A stretch of 41,756 nucleotides of DNA from Candidatus Altarchaeales archaeon WOR_SM1_SCG (GTDB lineage: Archaea; Altiarchaeota; Altiarchaeia; IMC4; WOR-SM1-SCG), in assembly GCA_001723845.1 (NCBI GenBank), contig MCBE01000245.1, forward strand, positions 1 to 41,756, read 5' to 3'. Below are positions 1-9,164 of the stretch, one piece after another (position 1 is the first letter of the stretch; each line of letters opens with the position of its first letter). The notes under the pieces were generated by a model that worked only from the letters and a program-made list of their open reading frames with translations, was not told the origin of the DNA and did no database searches. The position numbers and the translations under genes were made by a program.

Positions 1-93
1 GGAAAGTTTAGTTTGGATGTAATCAAAGGATTGTTGTGTGCAAGTGCATGAATCTGAGATATTCTTATTTTATTTTTTTTGGTTTCTAATTTC

Positions 94-1017
94 TTATCGG
101 AGAGGGTTTGAAATGTCGGACAGCCTCTTAAGCCACGAAATCACTGTTTTTGTCTCGCCGGAATATGACATAAGTATTACGATACTTTTCGGTCTGGGTT
201 TCGGGTCAATCTCTCGCTTGCAGACAAAAACCTCATCTCCTAAAACTCGCTTTACATGCATGAGCCGTATTGCAGTCATTGACGCTACCCTGTCCGCATT
301 TGCCACCCCGCCGAGAGTTATGCTGTGCGGCTCTATCATTTTATCAATTATTCTTTCATAATTTTTTGAGCATGCAATCTTATCAACGATCTCCCCTATT
401 TTCGGGAATTGTTCTTCGGCATGTTCAAATATTTTGCCGGGGGTTTCATCATCATGCAGTGACTCGGTAATTCTCTGGCATAAACTCAAAACCCCGAGTT
501 CAAACTGGTCGCCCATGATGCCTTCTCCTAAAAAGCCCTTTGTGTAATCCAGACTCTTTGATTCTTTTGTCCTGCCCTTTAATTCAAGAACAGAGCCGTA
601 TTCATTTGCAATCTTTCCGATGGGCGAGTTTACATCCGAGGTTATTGCGACTATCTTAATCCCTTCGGTTTTGCTTTTATCAATATGTTCTTTTGTCTCC
701 TCAACAACATTCAAAGGATCCCTTGATTTTCCAGAACCTGAGACAACTAAAAGAACAGTATCTTCGTACAATTCCTCTAACCTGTCAATACCGGGAAAGC
801 CCACATTATCGGGACTTAAAATTCTTTTTTTTCTTGCCAGCTGGCTCATCCCGATTTGTGCAGCCGAAAGAGACCTGCCCGAACCATAGACCACGATACA
901 CTTTGCTTTTTTTAAAATATTGTACACTTCCTCTAATTTGCTCATGTTAATACTGAAAAAATTATCCCTGATTTTGTTTATGTAGTCCGCTTTTTCGCAT
1001 ATCCGGGTGTTTGCCAT
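94..1017 (-). CDS. SIS-domain sugar isomerase-like protein (6-phospho-3-hexuloisomerase-like N-terminal half)
   Basis: 307 aa ORF; 'IVVYGSGRSLSAAQIGMSQLARK' and 'VLLVVSGSGKSRDPLNVVEE' resemble SIS-domain motifs. Confidence 0.8.
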   Translation of the reverse strand: MANTRICEKADYINKIRDNFFSINMSKLEEVYNILKKAKCIVVYGSGRSLSAAQIGMSQLARKKRILSPDNVGFPGIDRLEELYEDTVLLVVSGSGKSRDPLNVVEETKEHIDKSKTEGIKIVAITSDVNSPIGKIANEYGSVLELKGRTKESKSLDYTKGFLGEGIMGDQFELGVLSLCQRITESLHDDETPGKIFEHAEEQFPKIGEIVDKIACSKNYERIIDKMIEPHSITLGGVANADRVASMTAIRLMHVKRVLGDEVFVCKREIDPKPRPKSIVILMSYSGETKTVISWLKRLSDISNPLR

Positions 1018-1053
1018 TTTTTATTTTAAAATTAAATTAAATTTTAAATTTTA

Positions 1054-1827
1054 TTAAATCTCTATTCTGCATATCCCTGGCGTATGTCTTTTATGAGCGC
1101 TTTCTTTCACGAGTTTTTCAACTCTTTGTGCAAGTTCTTTTTCAATTTTCAATTCCCTGAAAATCCCGGGGATTTCCTGCTTTTTGTCAATTAATTTAAT
1201 TAAAATTTTATCAAGAATTTTGTATGAAATTCCAAGTTCCTCCTCATCACTCTGCCCGTGCCAGAATCCGGCTGAAGGTACTTTTTCCGTGATTGCTCCC
1301 GGGATTTCAAGATATTTTGCAAGTTCTCTTACCTGTGTCTTATACAAATCTCCGATTGGGAGAAGGTCGCAGCCGCCGTCGCCGTATTTCGTGAAGTAGC
1401 CGCACAGAATTTCCGATTTATTTCCTGTTCCTGCAACCAGCCGGTTTGAGCAGTTTGCATGATAGTAAAGCAGGCACATCCTGACTCTTGCCATTAAATT
1501 CCCGGATGCTGTTTTACTTTCCCTGCCGTTTTCTTTGATTTCATCTAAAAATGACTTTAAAATTGTTGTTATATTAATAATTTTATATTCAATTCCGTGA
1601 CTTTCTGCAAAATTTACTGCATCGGAAACATCATTTTCAGGGGTTACTTCTGTCGGCATAATCAATCCAAGCACTTTATCTTTTCCAAGTGCATCGGCAC
1701 ACAGTTTTGCAACAACGGCAGAGTCAATGCCTCCCGAAATCCCGATTACAATACCGTCTGCATTTGCACCGCTCACCTTTTCTTTTATGAATTTTGTTAT
1801 TATTTTTTTAATTTTTTTGGGATTCAT
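1054..1827 (-). CDS. nadE: NAD+ synthetase (NH3-dependent)
   Basis: 'GISGGIDSAVVAKLCADALG' P-loop motif, 'GTGNKSEILCGYFTKYGDGGCDLLPIGDLYKTQVRELA'. Confidence 0.95.
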   Translation of the reverse strand: MNPKKIKKIITKFIKEKVSGANADGIVIGISGGIDSAVVAKLCADALGKDKVLGLIMPTEVTPENDVSDAVNFAESHGIEYKIINITTILKSFLDEIKENGRESKTASGNLMARVRMCLLYYHANCSNRLVAGTGNKSEILCGYFTKYGDGGCDLLPIGDLYKTQVRELAKYLEIPGAITEKVPSAGFWHGQSDEEELGISYKILDKILIKLIDKKQEIPGIFRELKIEKELAQRVEKLVKESAHKRHTPGICRIEI

Positions 1828-1912
1828 CTCTTAAAAGGCACATCCATCCTGAATTAAATTTCAATTTTGAACTTTTAAATTTTTAATTTTAAACCAGCAC
1901 TTTCTCTTTTTC

Positions 1913-2248
1913 TCAACCATAGACAACCACCCCCTTATCAAATATTTTCTTTATAAAACCGTCACCTAATTTCAGTCTTTTTTCTGTTTCCTCGGGAGTA
2001 TAAATCAGCGGTTCAAGAGCAAAAAGAGCATTTTCCTCATCTAAAATTTCCCTGACACTTATCTGTCTGTCTCCCGGTTTTTCATCCGTATCCTTAACAA
2101 TAAACAGGTCTATGTCGCTGTCCTTTGTCGGATTCCCCCATGCATAACTCCCGAATAGTATTATCTTTTCAGGATTATAATTGTTTTTTATCTTCTCTAC
2201 AATCCTCTGGATTATTTGCTTATGTCCCGGTTTGTTTTTTTTATTCAT
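1913..2248 (-). CDS. Nucleotidyltransferase-domain protein (MNT-like, 111 aa)
   Basis: 'IILFGSYAWGNPTKDSDIDLFIV' GSx(n)DxD nucleotidyltransferase signature. Confidence 0.85.
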   Translation of the reverse strand: MNKKNKPGHKQIIQRIVEKIKNNYNPEKIILFGSYAWGNPTKDSDIDLFIVKDTDEKPGDRQISVREILDEENALFALEPLIYTPEETEKRLKLGDGFIKKIFDKGVVVYG

Positions 2249-2295
2249 TATTTTATTTTCAGATTATTTTTTAATTTTTTGTCCATTTGCCTGTA

Positions 2296-2838
2296 TCACA
2301 ATTTAGTCCTTCCTATTTGATAATAAGTTATATCCCCCTCCTCGTCAACGATTGCAAAAATCATATCCTTGTTCACACCTTCTGCAAGCCGTGTTGCTCT
2401 TGCAATTTCAGGGAATGAGCACGCGTATTCCTCCGGAACAACATGCACGAGTTTTGACGAGTGCGCACTCCCGAGTTCTGCTCCCCTTTCATAAATCCTG
2501 AAGTCGGCACCGAACTTAAAGCCGGTTCTAACGAGAAGTCCCCTTGCACGCAGATCGGAATATACTTTATATTTTGCATAGAAATTTTCTTCCGCGCGAT
2601 TCCCGTGTTTTATCATATCCTCAAATTTGAAATACTTCCGTGCATCGGTAATTTTTAATTTATTATTTTCAAGAAGGAACAGTGCTTCAATAAAGGACAG
2701 TTCGTGCCTTGTTCCTGCCTCGTCTTCTTCGCCAAAGCCCTTTTGCTTCAAAAATGACCTTAAATCAGGATCGCCGATAAGAACCTTTGTTCCAGATAAA
2801 ATCCCGATTCCTGTTTTTTCCTTTGCTTTCTTTGCCAT
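2296..2838 (-). CDS. endA: tRNA-splicing endonuclease
   Basis: Archaeal EndA-like 'YKVYSDLRARGLLVRTGFKFGADFRIYERG...HSSKLVHVVPEEY...ATRLAEGVNKDMIFAIVDEEGDITYYQIGR'. Confidence 0.95.
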   Translation of the reverse strand: MAKKAKEKTGIGILSGTKVLIGDPDLRSFLKQKGFGEEDEAGTRHELSFIEALFLLENNKLKITDARKYFKFEDMIKHGNRAEENFYAKYKVYSDLRARGLLVRTGFKFGADFRIYERGAELGSAHSSKLVHVVPEEYACSFPEIARATRLAEGVNKDMIFAIVDEEGDITYYQIGRTKL

Positions 2839-2913
2839 ATTATTTTATTACACTTTGTTTTATAAATAAATAGTACTAATTATTTAATGGATTAAATTAC
2901 CGGATTATTTAAA

Positions 2914-3222
2914 ATGATTGAAATCAAAAAAGACAGCATGGAGGAGAGAATTTTAAAAATATTAATGTCCAGGTATCCTGTTAAATTCTCGGAACTGCGG
3001 GGTGAATTGAATGTAAAGGAAAGCACCATCAGAGAATCATTAAATAAATTATGCGGGAAGAAAATTATAAAACTTGAAATTTTGCCCGGTGAAACATTTA
3101 TACGGCTCATAAGAAGGGACTTAAGATTTCACGGCGTAAATCCCGTGCAGAAAAGAGGAATTATTCATAAAACCGGGAAAAAAGATAAGATAGACGATTA
3201 CGAGGGGATGATGTATCGTTAG
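2914..3222 (+). CDS. Small winged-helix DNA-binding protein
   Basis: 102 aa; 'ILKILMSRYPVKFSELRGELNVKESTIRESLNKLCGKKIIKLE' looks like a wHTH. Confidence 0.6.
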   Translation: MIEIKKDSMEERILKILMSRYPVKFSELRGELNVKESTIRESLNKLCGKKIIKLEILPGETFIRLIRRDLRFHGVNPVQKRGIIHKTGKKDKIDDYEGMMYR

Positions 3223-3277
3223 ACCATGTTAAAATTTATGAAAAATTAAAATTAAAATTAATTAAAATTTAAAGGCA

Positions 3278-4150
3278 ATGAAAATCGGCTACCCCTGCAT
3301 TAACACGAGTATCGGATGCACCGCAAATAAGACATTTCGGCTTTCATCCTACTCCCGGCAGAACATGGTAAGCAAAATTGAGAACAATCTTTCATGCCTT
3401 AAAAAGATACTCGGGTATAATTCAAAAAACAACCTGTTGTTTTTCAGGATAGGTTCAGGTATTATACCGTTTGCATCCCACACCGTCTGCGATTTTAAAT
3501 GGCAGGATCACTTCAAAAAAGATTTTGCGAGTATTGGAAACTACATAAAAAAACAGGATATGAGAATCTCGATGCACCCCGACCAGTTCGTTTTAATAAA
3601 CGCCAAAAACAGTGAAATAATAAAGAGAAGCGTGAAGGAACTTGAATACCAAAGCAGGGTTCTTGATTTGATGAAACTCAAAGAAAAAGCAAAAATACAA
3701 ATACATGTCGGTGGGGTTTACAAGGACAAAGAAAAATCAATTCAAAGATTTATTGAAAATTGCAAAAAACTCACAGGAGATGTAAAAAAGCGTCTCGTAA
3801 TAGAAAACGACGACCGCTCATATAATTTACGCGACTGCCTGAAAATACACAAAAAAATAAAAATTCCCGTCGTCTTTGACAGCTTCCACCACGAGTGCCT
3901 GAACGCTGGTGAATCTTTGAAGGACGCGATAACTTCGGCAGCAAAAACATGGGGCAAAAAAGACGGCTGCTTGATGATTGACTATTCAAGCCAGGAGCCA
4001 ATGAAAAGAAAAGGAACGCATGCAAAAACAATAAACCCGGAATTATTTAAAAAATTCGTAAAGCAGGCGAAAACAACTGACTGCGACATCATGCTTGAAA
4101 TAAAAGACAAGGAGAAAAGCGCTTTAAAAGCAGCAAGCTTAATAATTTAA
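3278..4150 (+). CDS. uvsE: UV damage endonuclease UvsE
   Basis: 'MKIGYPCINTSIGCTANKTFRL', 'ISMHPDQFVLIN', 'IQIHVGGVYKDKEKSIQRF', 'VIENDDRSYNL', 'PVVFDSFHHECLN' are UvdE/UvsE TIM-barrel motifs. Confidence 0.93.
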   Translation: MKIGYPCINTSIGCTANKTFRLSSYSRQNMVSKIENNLSCLKKILGYNSKNNLLFFRIGSGIIPFASHTVCDFKWQDHFKKDFASIGNYIKKQDMRISMHPDQFVLINAKNSEIIKRSVKELEYQSRVLDLMKLKEKAKIQIHVGGVYKDKEKSIQRFIENCKKLTGDVKKRLVIENDDRSYNLRDCLKIHKKIKIPVVFDSFHHECLNAGESLKDAITSAAKTWGKKDGCLMIDYSSQEPMKRKGTHAKTINPELFKKFVKQAKTTDCDIMLEIKDKEKSALKAASLII

Positions 4151-4292
4151 AAATGTTTACAGCAACTTTTAAGGACTGATTCTAAATATCTAATTAATCA
4201 TAAATTGGAGCGGACAAAACTACTTAGATAGATGGACTCCCTACATGCTTTTACTTTCGGGGGTCTGTGGAAAAATTGACCGTAAATTTTGG

Positions 4293-4417
4293 GGGAGTAT
4301 GGTTTATAAGAATAAAATTCATCCAAATGTTGGATAAACGCAATAACTGCGGTTATCCTACCTAACATAGTACATAAACGCAATAACTGCGTTTATGCCG
4401 TAGTTATACATACTCCC
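4293..4417. repeat. Intergenic palindromic element bounded by GGGAGTATG/CATACTCCC and containing two GCAATAACT-loop hairpins
   Basis: 9-bp perfect inverted ends at 4293-4301 and 4409-4417; hairpins GGATAAACGCAATAACTGCGGTTATCC (4332-4358) and CATAAACGCAATAACTGCGTTTATG (4373-4397). Confidence 0.75.
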
Positions 4418-4447
4418 TTCAAAGAAGAAAAATTAAAACATATAAAT

Positions 4448-5005
4448 ATGAAAAACACTAAAACTAATAACCTTGGAGAAAAGATAAATCAAAATTTATT
4501 TGATCTTTGGCGTGAAGCTATGACACAATTACGTCAATTGCACAACGATGTCTGGAATGGTGTTCGCTTTTTCTTGACTCTCAATAGTATTTTAATCGCA
4601 GCTATTTTTGGATTATACAACTTAAATGGAGATATACATAAGGACTTTTTCATTTTCATAATAGCATGTATTGGACTATTATTAACAATAATAGCCATAA
4701 ATATTTTAGAAAAACATCGTAATTATTACTTAGACATGCTTCTGCGCAAGACATTATTAGAGAGAGAACTTGGATTATATAGTTCAAAAATTTCAGGAAT
4801 TGATTTGTCATTTTCTTGGAATATACCTGAAGAATTTATAGATCAAATAGTTAAAAATCCAGATGAATGGAAAAATGAACAGAGATGGCGTTGCAAAACA
4901 ATAAGCTGGTTATTGCGTATTTCATATTGGATTTTTATTATTATTTATGTTTGTTTAATAAGTGGTATATTATTGTCCAATTTTTGTAATTGTGTATGGA
5001 ATTAA
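4448..5005 (+). CDS. Predicted membrane protein, about three TM segments, unknown function
   Basis: 185 aa ORF; hydrophobic segments 'FFLTLNSILIAAIFGLYNL', 'FFIFIIACIGLLLTIIAINIL', 'ISYWIFIIIYVCLISGILL'. Confidence 0.7.
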   Translation: MKNTKTNNLGEKINQNLFDLWREAMTQLRQLHNDVWNGVRFFLTLNSILIAAIFGLYNLNGDIHKDFFIFIIACIGLLLTIIAINILEKHRNYYLDMLLRKTLLERELGLYSSKISGIDLSFSWNIPEEFIDQIVKNPDEWKNEQRWRCKTISWLLRISYWIFIIIYVCLISGILLSNFCNCVWN

Positions 5006-5143
5006 CGGGGCAGCGCATAACAGCGTATAGATGTCATTGTGGGGTTTGGTGTTTTTTGATATTTCAAAGCTTTTATTTAACTTGCTGCATTATAATAAGT
5101 AATAACATTGAGATTAGCAACGAACTGCTATACTCGGACCGTT
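5004..5143. repeat. Long imperfect palindrome starting at the stop codon of the preceding ORF
   Basis: AACGG (5004-5008) pairs with CCGTT (5139-5143); GTATAG (5025-5030) pairs with CTATAC (5128-5133). Confidence 0.5.
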
Positions 5144-5326
5144 GTCTGTAAATTCCAAAAATCTAATATTCGAAAGAATCATTATTCTCCCAATGAATTT
5201 TATTTAAATTCTTAAAATTCAGACCCCTCGTTGAAAAGTTTTTGTGCACCGGTAATTGACATAAAATTTTAGGAATAGAATTAATAAGCTAATAAGTTTA
5301 AAATATTATTGAACATTATAAACAAA

Positions 5327-5806
5327 ATGAAAACCGGAAATATCTTAAAACTCGCGGCGTCAATAATAATCTGCCTTTCAGCAGGATTCATCGGCTCAAT
5401 ATTTACCATGGATTCAATCTCAACATGGTATATGGAAATTGAAAAGCCATTTTTCAATCCCCCGAACTGGGTTTTTGCTCCCGTCTGGACGACTCTTTAT
5501 ATTTTAATGGGAATTTCCCTTTACATTGTATGGAAAAATGGAATAGAAAAAGAGGGTGTGAAAATTGCTTTAACATTATTCGGAGTCCAGATTGTACTTA
5601 ACACATTATGGTCAATTCTATTTTTCGGGATGAAGTCACCGCTTTATGCGTTTGTTGAAATAATAATTCTCTGGGCTGCAATTTTACTTACAATCATTAA
5701 ATTTATGAAAATTTCAAAAACCGCGGGATACCTGCTTGTTCCCTACATACTCTGGGTGAGTTTCGCTGCGGTTCTTAATTTCTCAATATTTATTTTGAAT
5801 TCATAA
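5327..5806 (+). CDS. tspO: TspO/MBR family tryptophan-rich sensory protein
   Basis: 'WYMEIEKPFFNPPNWVFAPVWTTLYILMGISLYIVW', 'QIVLNTLWSILFFGMKSPLYAFVEI'; start set at the internal Met preceding KTGN. Confidence 0.92.
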   Translation: MKTGNILKLAASIIICLSAGFIGSIFTMDSISTWYMEIEKPFFNPPNWVFAPVWTTLYILMGISLYIVWKNGIEKEGVKIALTLFGVQIVLNTLWSILFFGMKSPLYAFVEIIILWAAILLTIIKFMKISKTAGYLLVPYILWVSFAAVLNFSIFILNS

Positions 5807-6408
5807 AATTAAAAATAAGCACGCCCGGCATTTCGTGGACTATCGCAGGAGATGCGGCGATTTTAGCAAACGCGGGGATGCCATTTCGGGATGTACATAC
5901 GATTTATCCGGCAGTGCGGCTGCAACCGCTGCCAGTAAAAAAATTAATGTAATTATTCAGGGATACATGATAAGCGGCTTTCCAGGCACACGAAAATATG
6001 TTATTTCGTTAGATGGCATTTTTAATTTTGAAGTTAATAAATTTTTAAATTCTAAAGGCGCCCGTAGTCAATTTTGTATAACAAGTTATATCAGAACCGG
6101 TTCGCATATTTTTTCTTCGGATAAACTTTATTGTTTTACTCTTAACCCGACTTCACTAAATATGCCAATTTTATATGCCGCCCAAATCCCTTATTGGATT
6201 AATATTAATTCAAATTTAATTAAAAACTCACAAAATCCCATAACCTTAAATCGTTTAATCTGTTTCTTCCAGGTAATTAATTTTATTGAAAAGACTCCGA
6301 AACTTAACCTTGCCGGAGGTTTTTCGGTGAATGGCGGCTGCTGTGAATTCTGTCGGCGTTAGATTTGACTTTTAGTAATCCGGAATAACCTGAAAGTTTG
6401 ACTGTTTT

Positions 6409-6633
6409 TTATTGAACTTGTAAAAAATCCTTACAAGTTGCCGTTTTGTCAGCTTCACCCTCTGCATAGATGTTTTTAAGATGCTGGGTTATATTTTGGG
6501 GCGTTGTATCAAAAAGTTCTGCCATTTTCTTTTGGGTAAGCCAGATATTTTCTTCGGCATACAACACTTCAATATTCACCGAACCGTCCGGTGATTGATA
6601 AAAAGCGATTTGATTGTCCGGTAGTTTTTTCAT
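6409..6633 (-). pseudogene. N-terminal fragment of a RhuM-like / virulence-type DNA-binding protein
   Basis: 'QSPDGSVNIEVLYAEENIWLTQKKMAELFDTTPQNITQHLKNIYAEGE...TCKDFLQVQ*' then abrupt stop. Confidence 0.75.
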
Positions 6634-6670
6634 GGTTTTATAGGTTAATTTATGTTAATTGCACCGCTCA

Positions 6671-6910
6671 TCAGCCGCGGCAAAAGTAAATCGCAAGCAT
6701 GCGCGGGTTTTTGATTCTGGTTTCTTCCAATCCTTTAATTGAAACTAAATTTTTGAAAGTATCTCCGGCAATATCCGGAGCGCTTCTGCCCGCCCTTCCG
6801 GTTCGTATCAAAATTGCCAAAAGCTTCGCATCACTCAAATTTTCAGCTCCTTTTTCAGACAGCTTTTCTCCCGGACGTTTGTGCTTCGGCAGGTCTTTAA
6901 TCTTTGTCAT
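6671..6910 (-). pseudogene. N-terminal fragment of a RadC/UPF0758-like protein
   Basis: 'IKDLPKHKRPGEKLSEKGAENLSDAKLLAILIRTGRAGRSAPDIA' is RadC N-terminal-like; JAB domain missing. Confidence 0.75.
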
Positions 6911-6940
6911 ATCGTATCCTTGTCTATATTAATATTAATA

Positions 6941-7258
6941 TTAATTCAAATTCAATAATGTAATTTCCTCATCAAAATGGTATTTTATATCAATTGATCC
7001 TGTTTTGTCAGGATAAGCCAGTATGTCAAAGACAGAGAAATGACCTTCCATGAAACTATCTTCTCTTAAGGTCTCAATTTCCCATGGATTGAACTTGAAG
7101 TCGCTGACGTCCGCTATTTTGATCTTGCCGATTAATTTAAGTTCATCGTCATTAATTTCGCCGAAACTTTTGTTTCCACCAGTATCAATGTAATCTCGGG
7201 TTTGCTCCTGCTTTTGGTTTTCAATGCAACAGCATACGAGGGTTAGTAAAACAAACAT
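6941..7258 (-). CDS. Short secreted/lipoprotein-like hypothetical protein, possibly truncated
   Basis: 105 aa with hydrophobic Cys-containing N-terminus 'MFVLLTLVCCCIENQ'. Confidence 0.45.
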   Translation of the reverse strand: MFVLLTLVCCCIENQKQEQTRDYIDTGGNKSFGEINDDELKLIGKIKIADVSDFKFNPWEIETLREDSFMEGHFSVFDILAYPDKTGSIDIKYHFDEEITLLNLN

Positions 7259-7299
7259 AAAACACCTGAAACACTAATCCCCCTGAAATTTTCTTATTA

Positions 7300-7602
7300 T
7301 TATTGATTTTTTATTTTTTCAATCTTCTTATTTTTTTCTCTTTTAACAAACAACCCGCACCAGCATCTTCCCTTCTCTTTCCAGGTATCCTGTACCTTGA
7401 AGTTGCAGGGGCAGAGCAGTTTTAAATCCTTTTCTCTTACACCGCAGGTCAGCCGGCAGGGACAGAGTTTAAGCCCGTATTTCTTCTCGTTTTCAAGAAC
7501 ACCGTCTATTACCATATCAACATGCTCGCTGTCAGGGTTCAGCATGAAATCATTGTTTTTGGTAAACTTCTCCCATGCCTTTCTTATTTCCTCTTTGTTC
7601 AT
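7300..7602 (-). CDS. ftrB: Ferredoxin-thioredoxin reductase, catalytic subunit
   Basis: 'KLCPCRLTCGVREKDLKLLCPCNF...GRCWCGLFV' matches the CPC...CPC...CxC FTR pattern. Confidence 0.92.
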   Translation of the reverse strand: MNKEEIRKAWEKFTKNNDFMLNPDSEHVDMVIDGVLENEKKYGLKLCPCRLTCGVREKDLKLLCPCNFKVQDTWKEKGRCWCGLFVKREKNKKIEKIKNQ

Positions 7603-7745
7603 ATTTCCATTAAATTTTTTGCTTCCGATTTATCAATTTCCACATACGCATTTTCAACCCCGCAGGTCGGGCAGATTTTAGGTCCGAAAATCCCGTAATG
7701 TATATCGTTGCATACATTGCACCTCCAGAATTTTTTATCAGCCAT
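7599..7745 (-). CDS. Rubredoxin-like small protein (48 aa), not in the supplied ORF track
   Basis: MADKKFWRCNVCNDIHYGIFGPKICPTCGVENAYVEIDKSEAKNLMEI*; two CxxC knuckles; stop overlaps the ftrB start as ATGA. Confidence 0.85.
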   Translation of the reverse strand: MADKKFWRCNVCNDIHYGIFGPKICPTCGVENAYVEIDKSEAKNLMEI

Positions 7746-7788
7746 TTTTATTTATTTAATTTTTATTTAATTATTTTACTTATCCTTT

Positions 7789-8397
7789 TTAACTTAAATA
7801 TTTCTTCAATTCAATTAAATTTTCAATTTTAACATCTCCTTTAACACCTGCGCCGATTGTAAAGCAGCCCGCGATTCTTCCCGCTTTCATATCGGAATCA
7901 GTGTCGCCGACCATAACAGCGTCTTTTGGCAAAACACCAAGTTCCTCGCATGCCTTTAATACAATCTCCGGAGCCGGTTTCCCCTCGCTTACATCATCCC
8001 CTCCGAAAACGGCGTCAAAATAATTAATTAAATTAAATTTCTCAAGGATTTTTAATGTTAACTTCCTGTGCGTATTTGTGACGACTGCTGTTTTAAACCC
8101 GCCTTCTTTTAAATAATTTAAAATTTCAACAACACCGGGAAAGATTTTGGTGTGTTCAATGAACCTTGTATAATTCGTGTGATAGAATTCGGATGCGAAA
8201 GAAATTCTTGCATCTTTTCCGAGATACATCTCAAGATCGGTATTGACAGGCGTTCCCCAGCAGTTTTTTATATACTCTTCCCTGCTTATTGCCCTCTTTT
8301 TGAAATGTTCAAGTGCGAAATTAAACCCGCGAAAACAACTTTCAAAGGAATCCGTAAGCACGCCGTCCATGTCAAATAATACTGCTTTGAATTTCAT
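7789..8397 (-). CDS. HAD-family phosphatase (phosphoglycolate phosphatase-like)
   Basis: 'AVLFDMDGVLTDSFES', 'AVVTNTHRK', 'GKPAPEIVLKACEELGVLPKDAVMVGDTDSDMKAGRIAG'. Confidence 0.92.
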   Translation of the reverse strand: MKFKAVLFDMDGVLTDSFESCFRGFNFALEHFKKRAISREEYIKNCWGTPVNTDLEMYLGKDARISFASEFYHTNYTRFIEHTKIFPGVVEILNYLKEGGFKTAVVTNTHRKLTLKILEKFNLINYFDAVFGGDDVSEGKPAPEIVLKACEELGVLPKDAVMVGDTDSDMKAGRIAGCFTIGAGVKGDVKIENLIELKKYLS

Positions 8398-8548
8398 TTT
8401 TGAATATTAGAAATTAATTATAATAAATTCAATCAATCCATTAAAATCCATTAATTTAATGATTAAATAGATTAATAATTTGATTATTATTTATACCTTT
8501 GATACCAATTAATAACATACAGGTAATTATTCAAAAATTTTCGCTAAA

Positions 8549-9106
8549 ATGGAATATATAAAAGTTGGTGATGTAATGACTGCAAATGTCATATCAATGA
8601 GTGTCAATGATACTGTAAAGCAGGCGGCATGTGTTATGCGGGATAACGACATCGGTTCTGTGCTGGTGATGAAAAGCGATTTTGCAGAAGGTATTGTCAC
8701 GGAAAAAGATGTAATAAATAAAGTTGTCGCGGAAGGAGGCAACCCTGAAAAAATCAAATTAAAAGATATAATGAGCAGTCCTTTGACCCTTGCAGGAGTT
8801 GATGATTATGTTGAAGATGCTGCAATTGAGATGAGGGACAAAAACATAAGAAGGATGCCCGTTACCGACGAGAAAAAAATTGTCGGGATAATTACCGACT
8901 CCGATATTTCAAGATACCACCCGGCACTGCGCTTGTTAATAGAGGAAGGCGCGCGGCTTGATGCACCGGGAATCCACGGTTACTTAGGAGAAGAGGAATT
9001 TTTAGTTGAAGGCGTTTGTGAAAATTGTGAAAATTATACTGAAAAATTAAGGAATATTGACGGAAGGTGGTTGTGTAAAGAATGCACTGGAGGTGGTATG
9101 CTCTAA
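8549..9106 (+). CDS. CBS-domain pair protein with C-terminal zinc-ribbon-like Cys cluster
   Basis: Two CBS motifs; C-terminus 'VCENCENYTEKLRNIDGRWLCKECTGG'. Confidence 0.9.
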   Translation: MEYIKVGDVMTANVISMSVNDTVKQAACVMRDNDIGSVLVMKSDFAEGIVTEKDVINKVVAEGGNPEKIKLKDIMSSPLTLAGVDDYVEDAAIEMRDKNIRRMPVTDEKKIVGIITDSDISRYHPALRLLIEEGARLDAPGIHGYLGEEEFLVEGVCENCENYTEKLRNIDGRWLCKECTGGGML

Positions 9107-9110
9107 AAAA

Positions 9111-9164
9111 TAGGCGCAAGGTTTCGTTGAACCTCGCGATATTTTTTCGTATAACTCAAAAATG
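9111..9164 (+). repeat. Dispersed hairpin-containing repeat, copy 1 (AGGCG...TATAACTCAAAAA[T/C]GG)
   Basis: Shares GCGATAT(T/C)T(T/A)TT(C/T)GTATAACTCAAAAA(T/C)GG with 29404-29451; contains hairpin AGGTT-TCGTTG-AACCT. Confidence 0.7.

Noticed and set aside
5835-6362. 175-aa ORF downstream of TspO
   Set aside because: Composition and lack of motifs suggest degraded DNA; other frames give short protein-like stretches (e.g. PGISWTIAGDAAILANAGMPFRDVHTIYPAVRLQPLPVK), so the real content is unclear.
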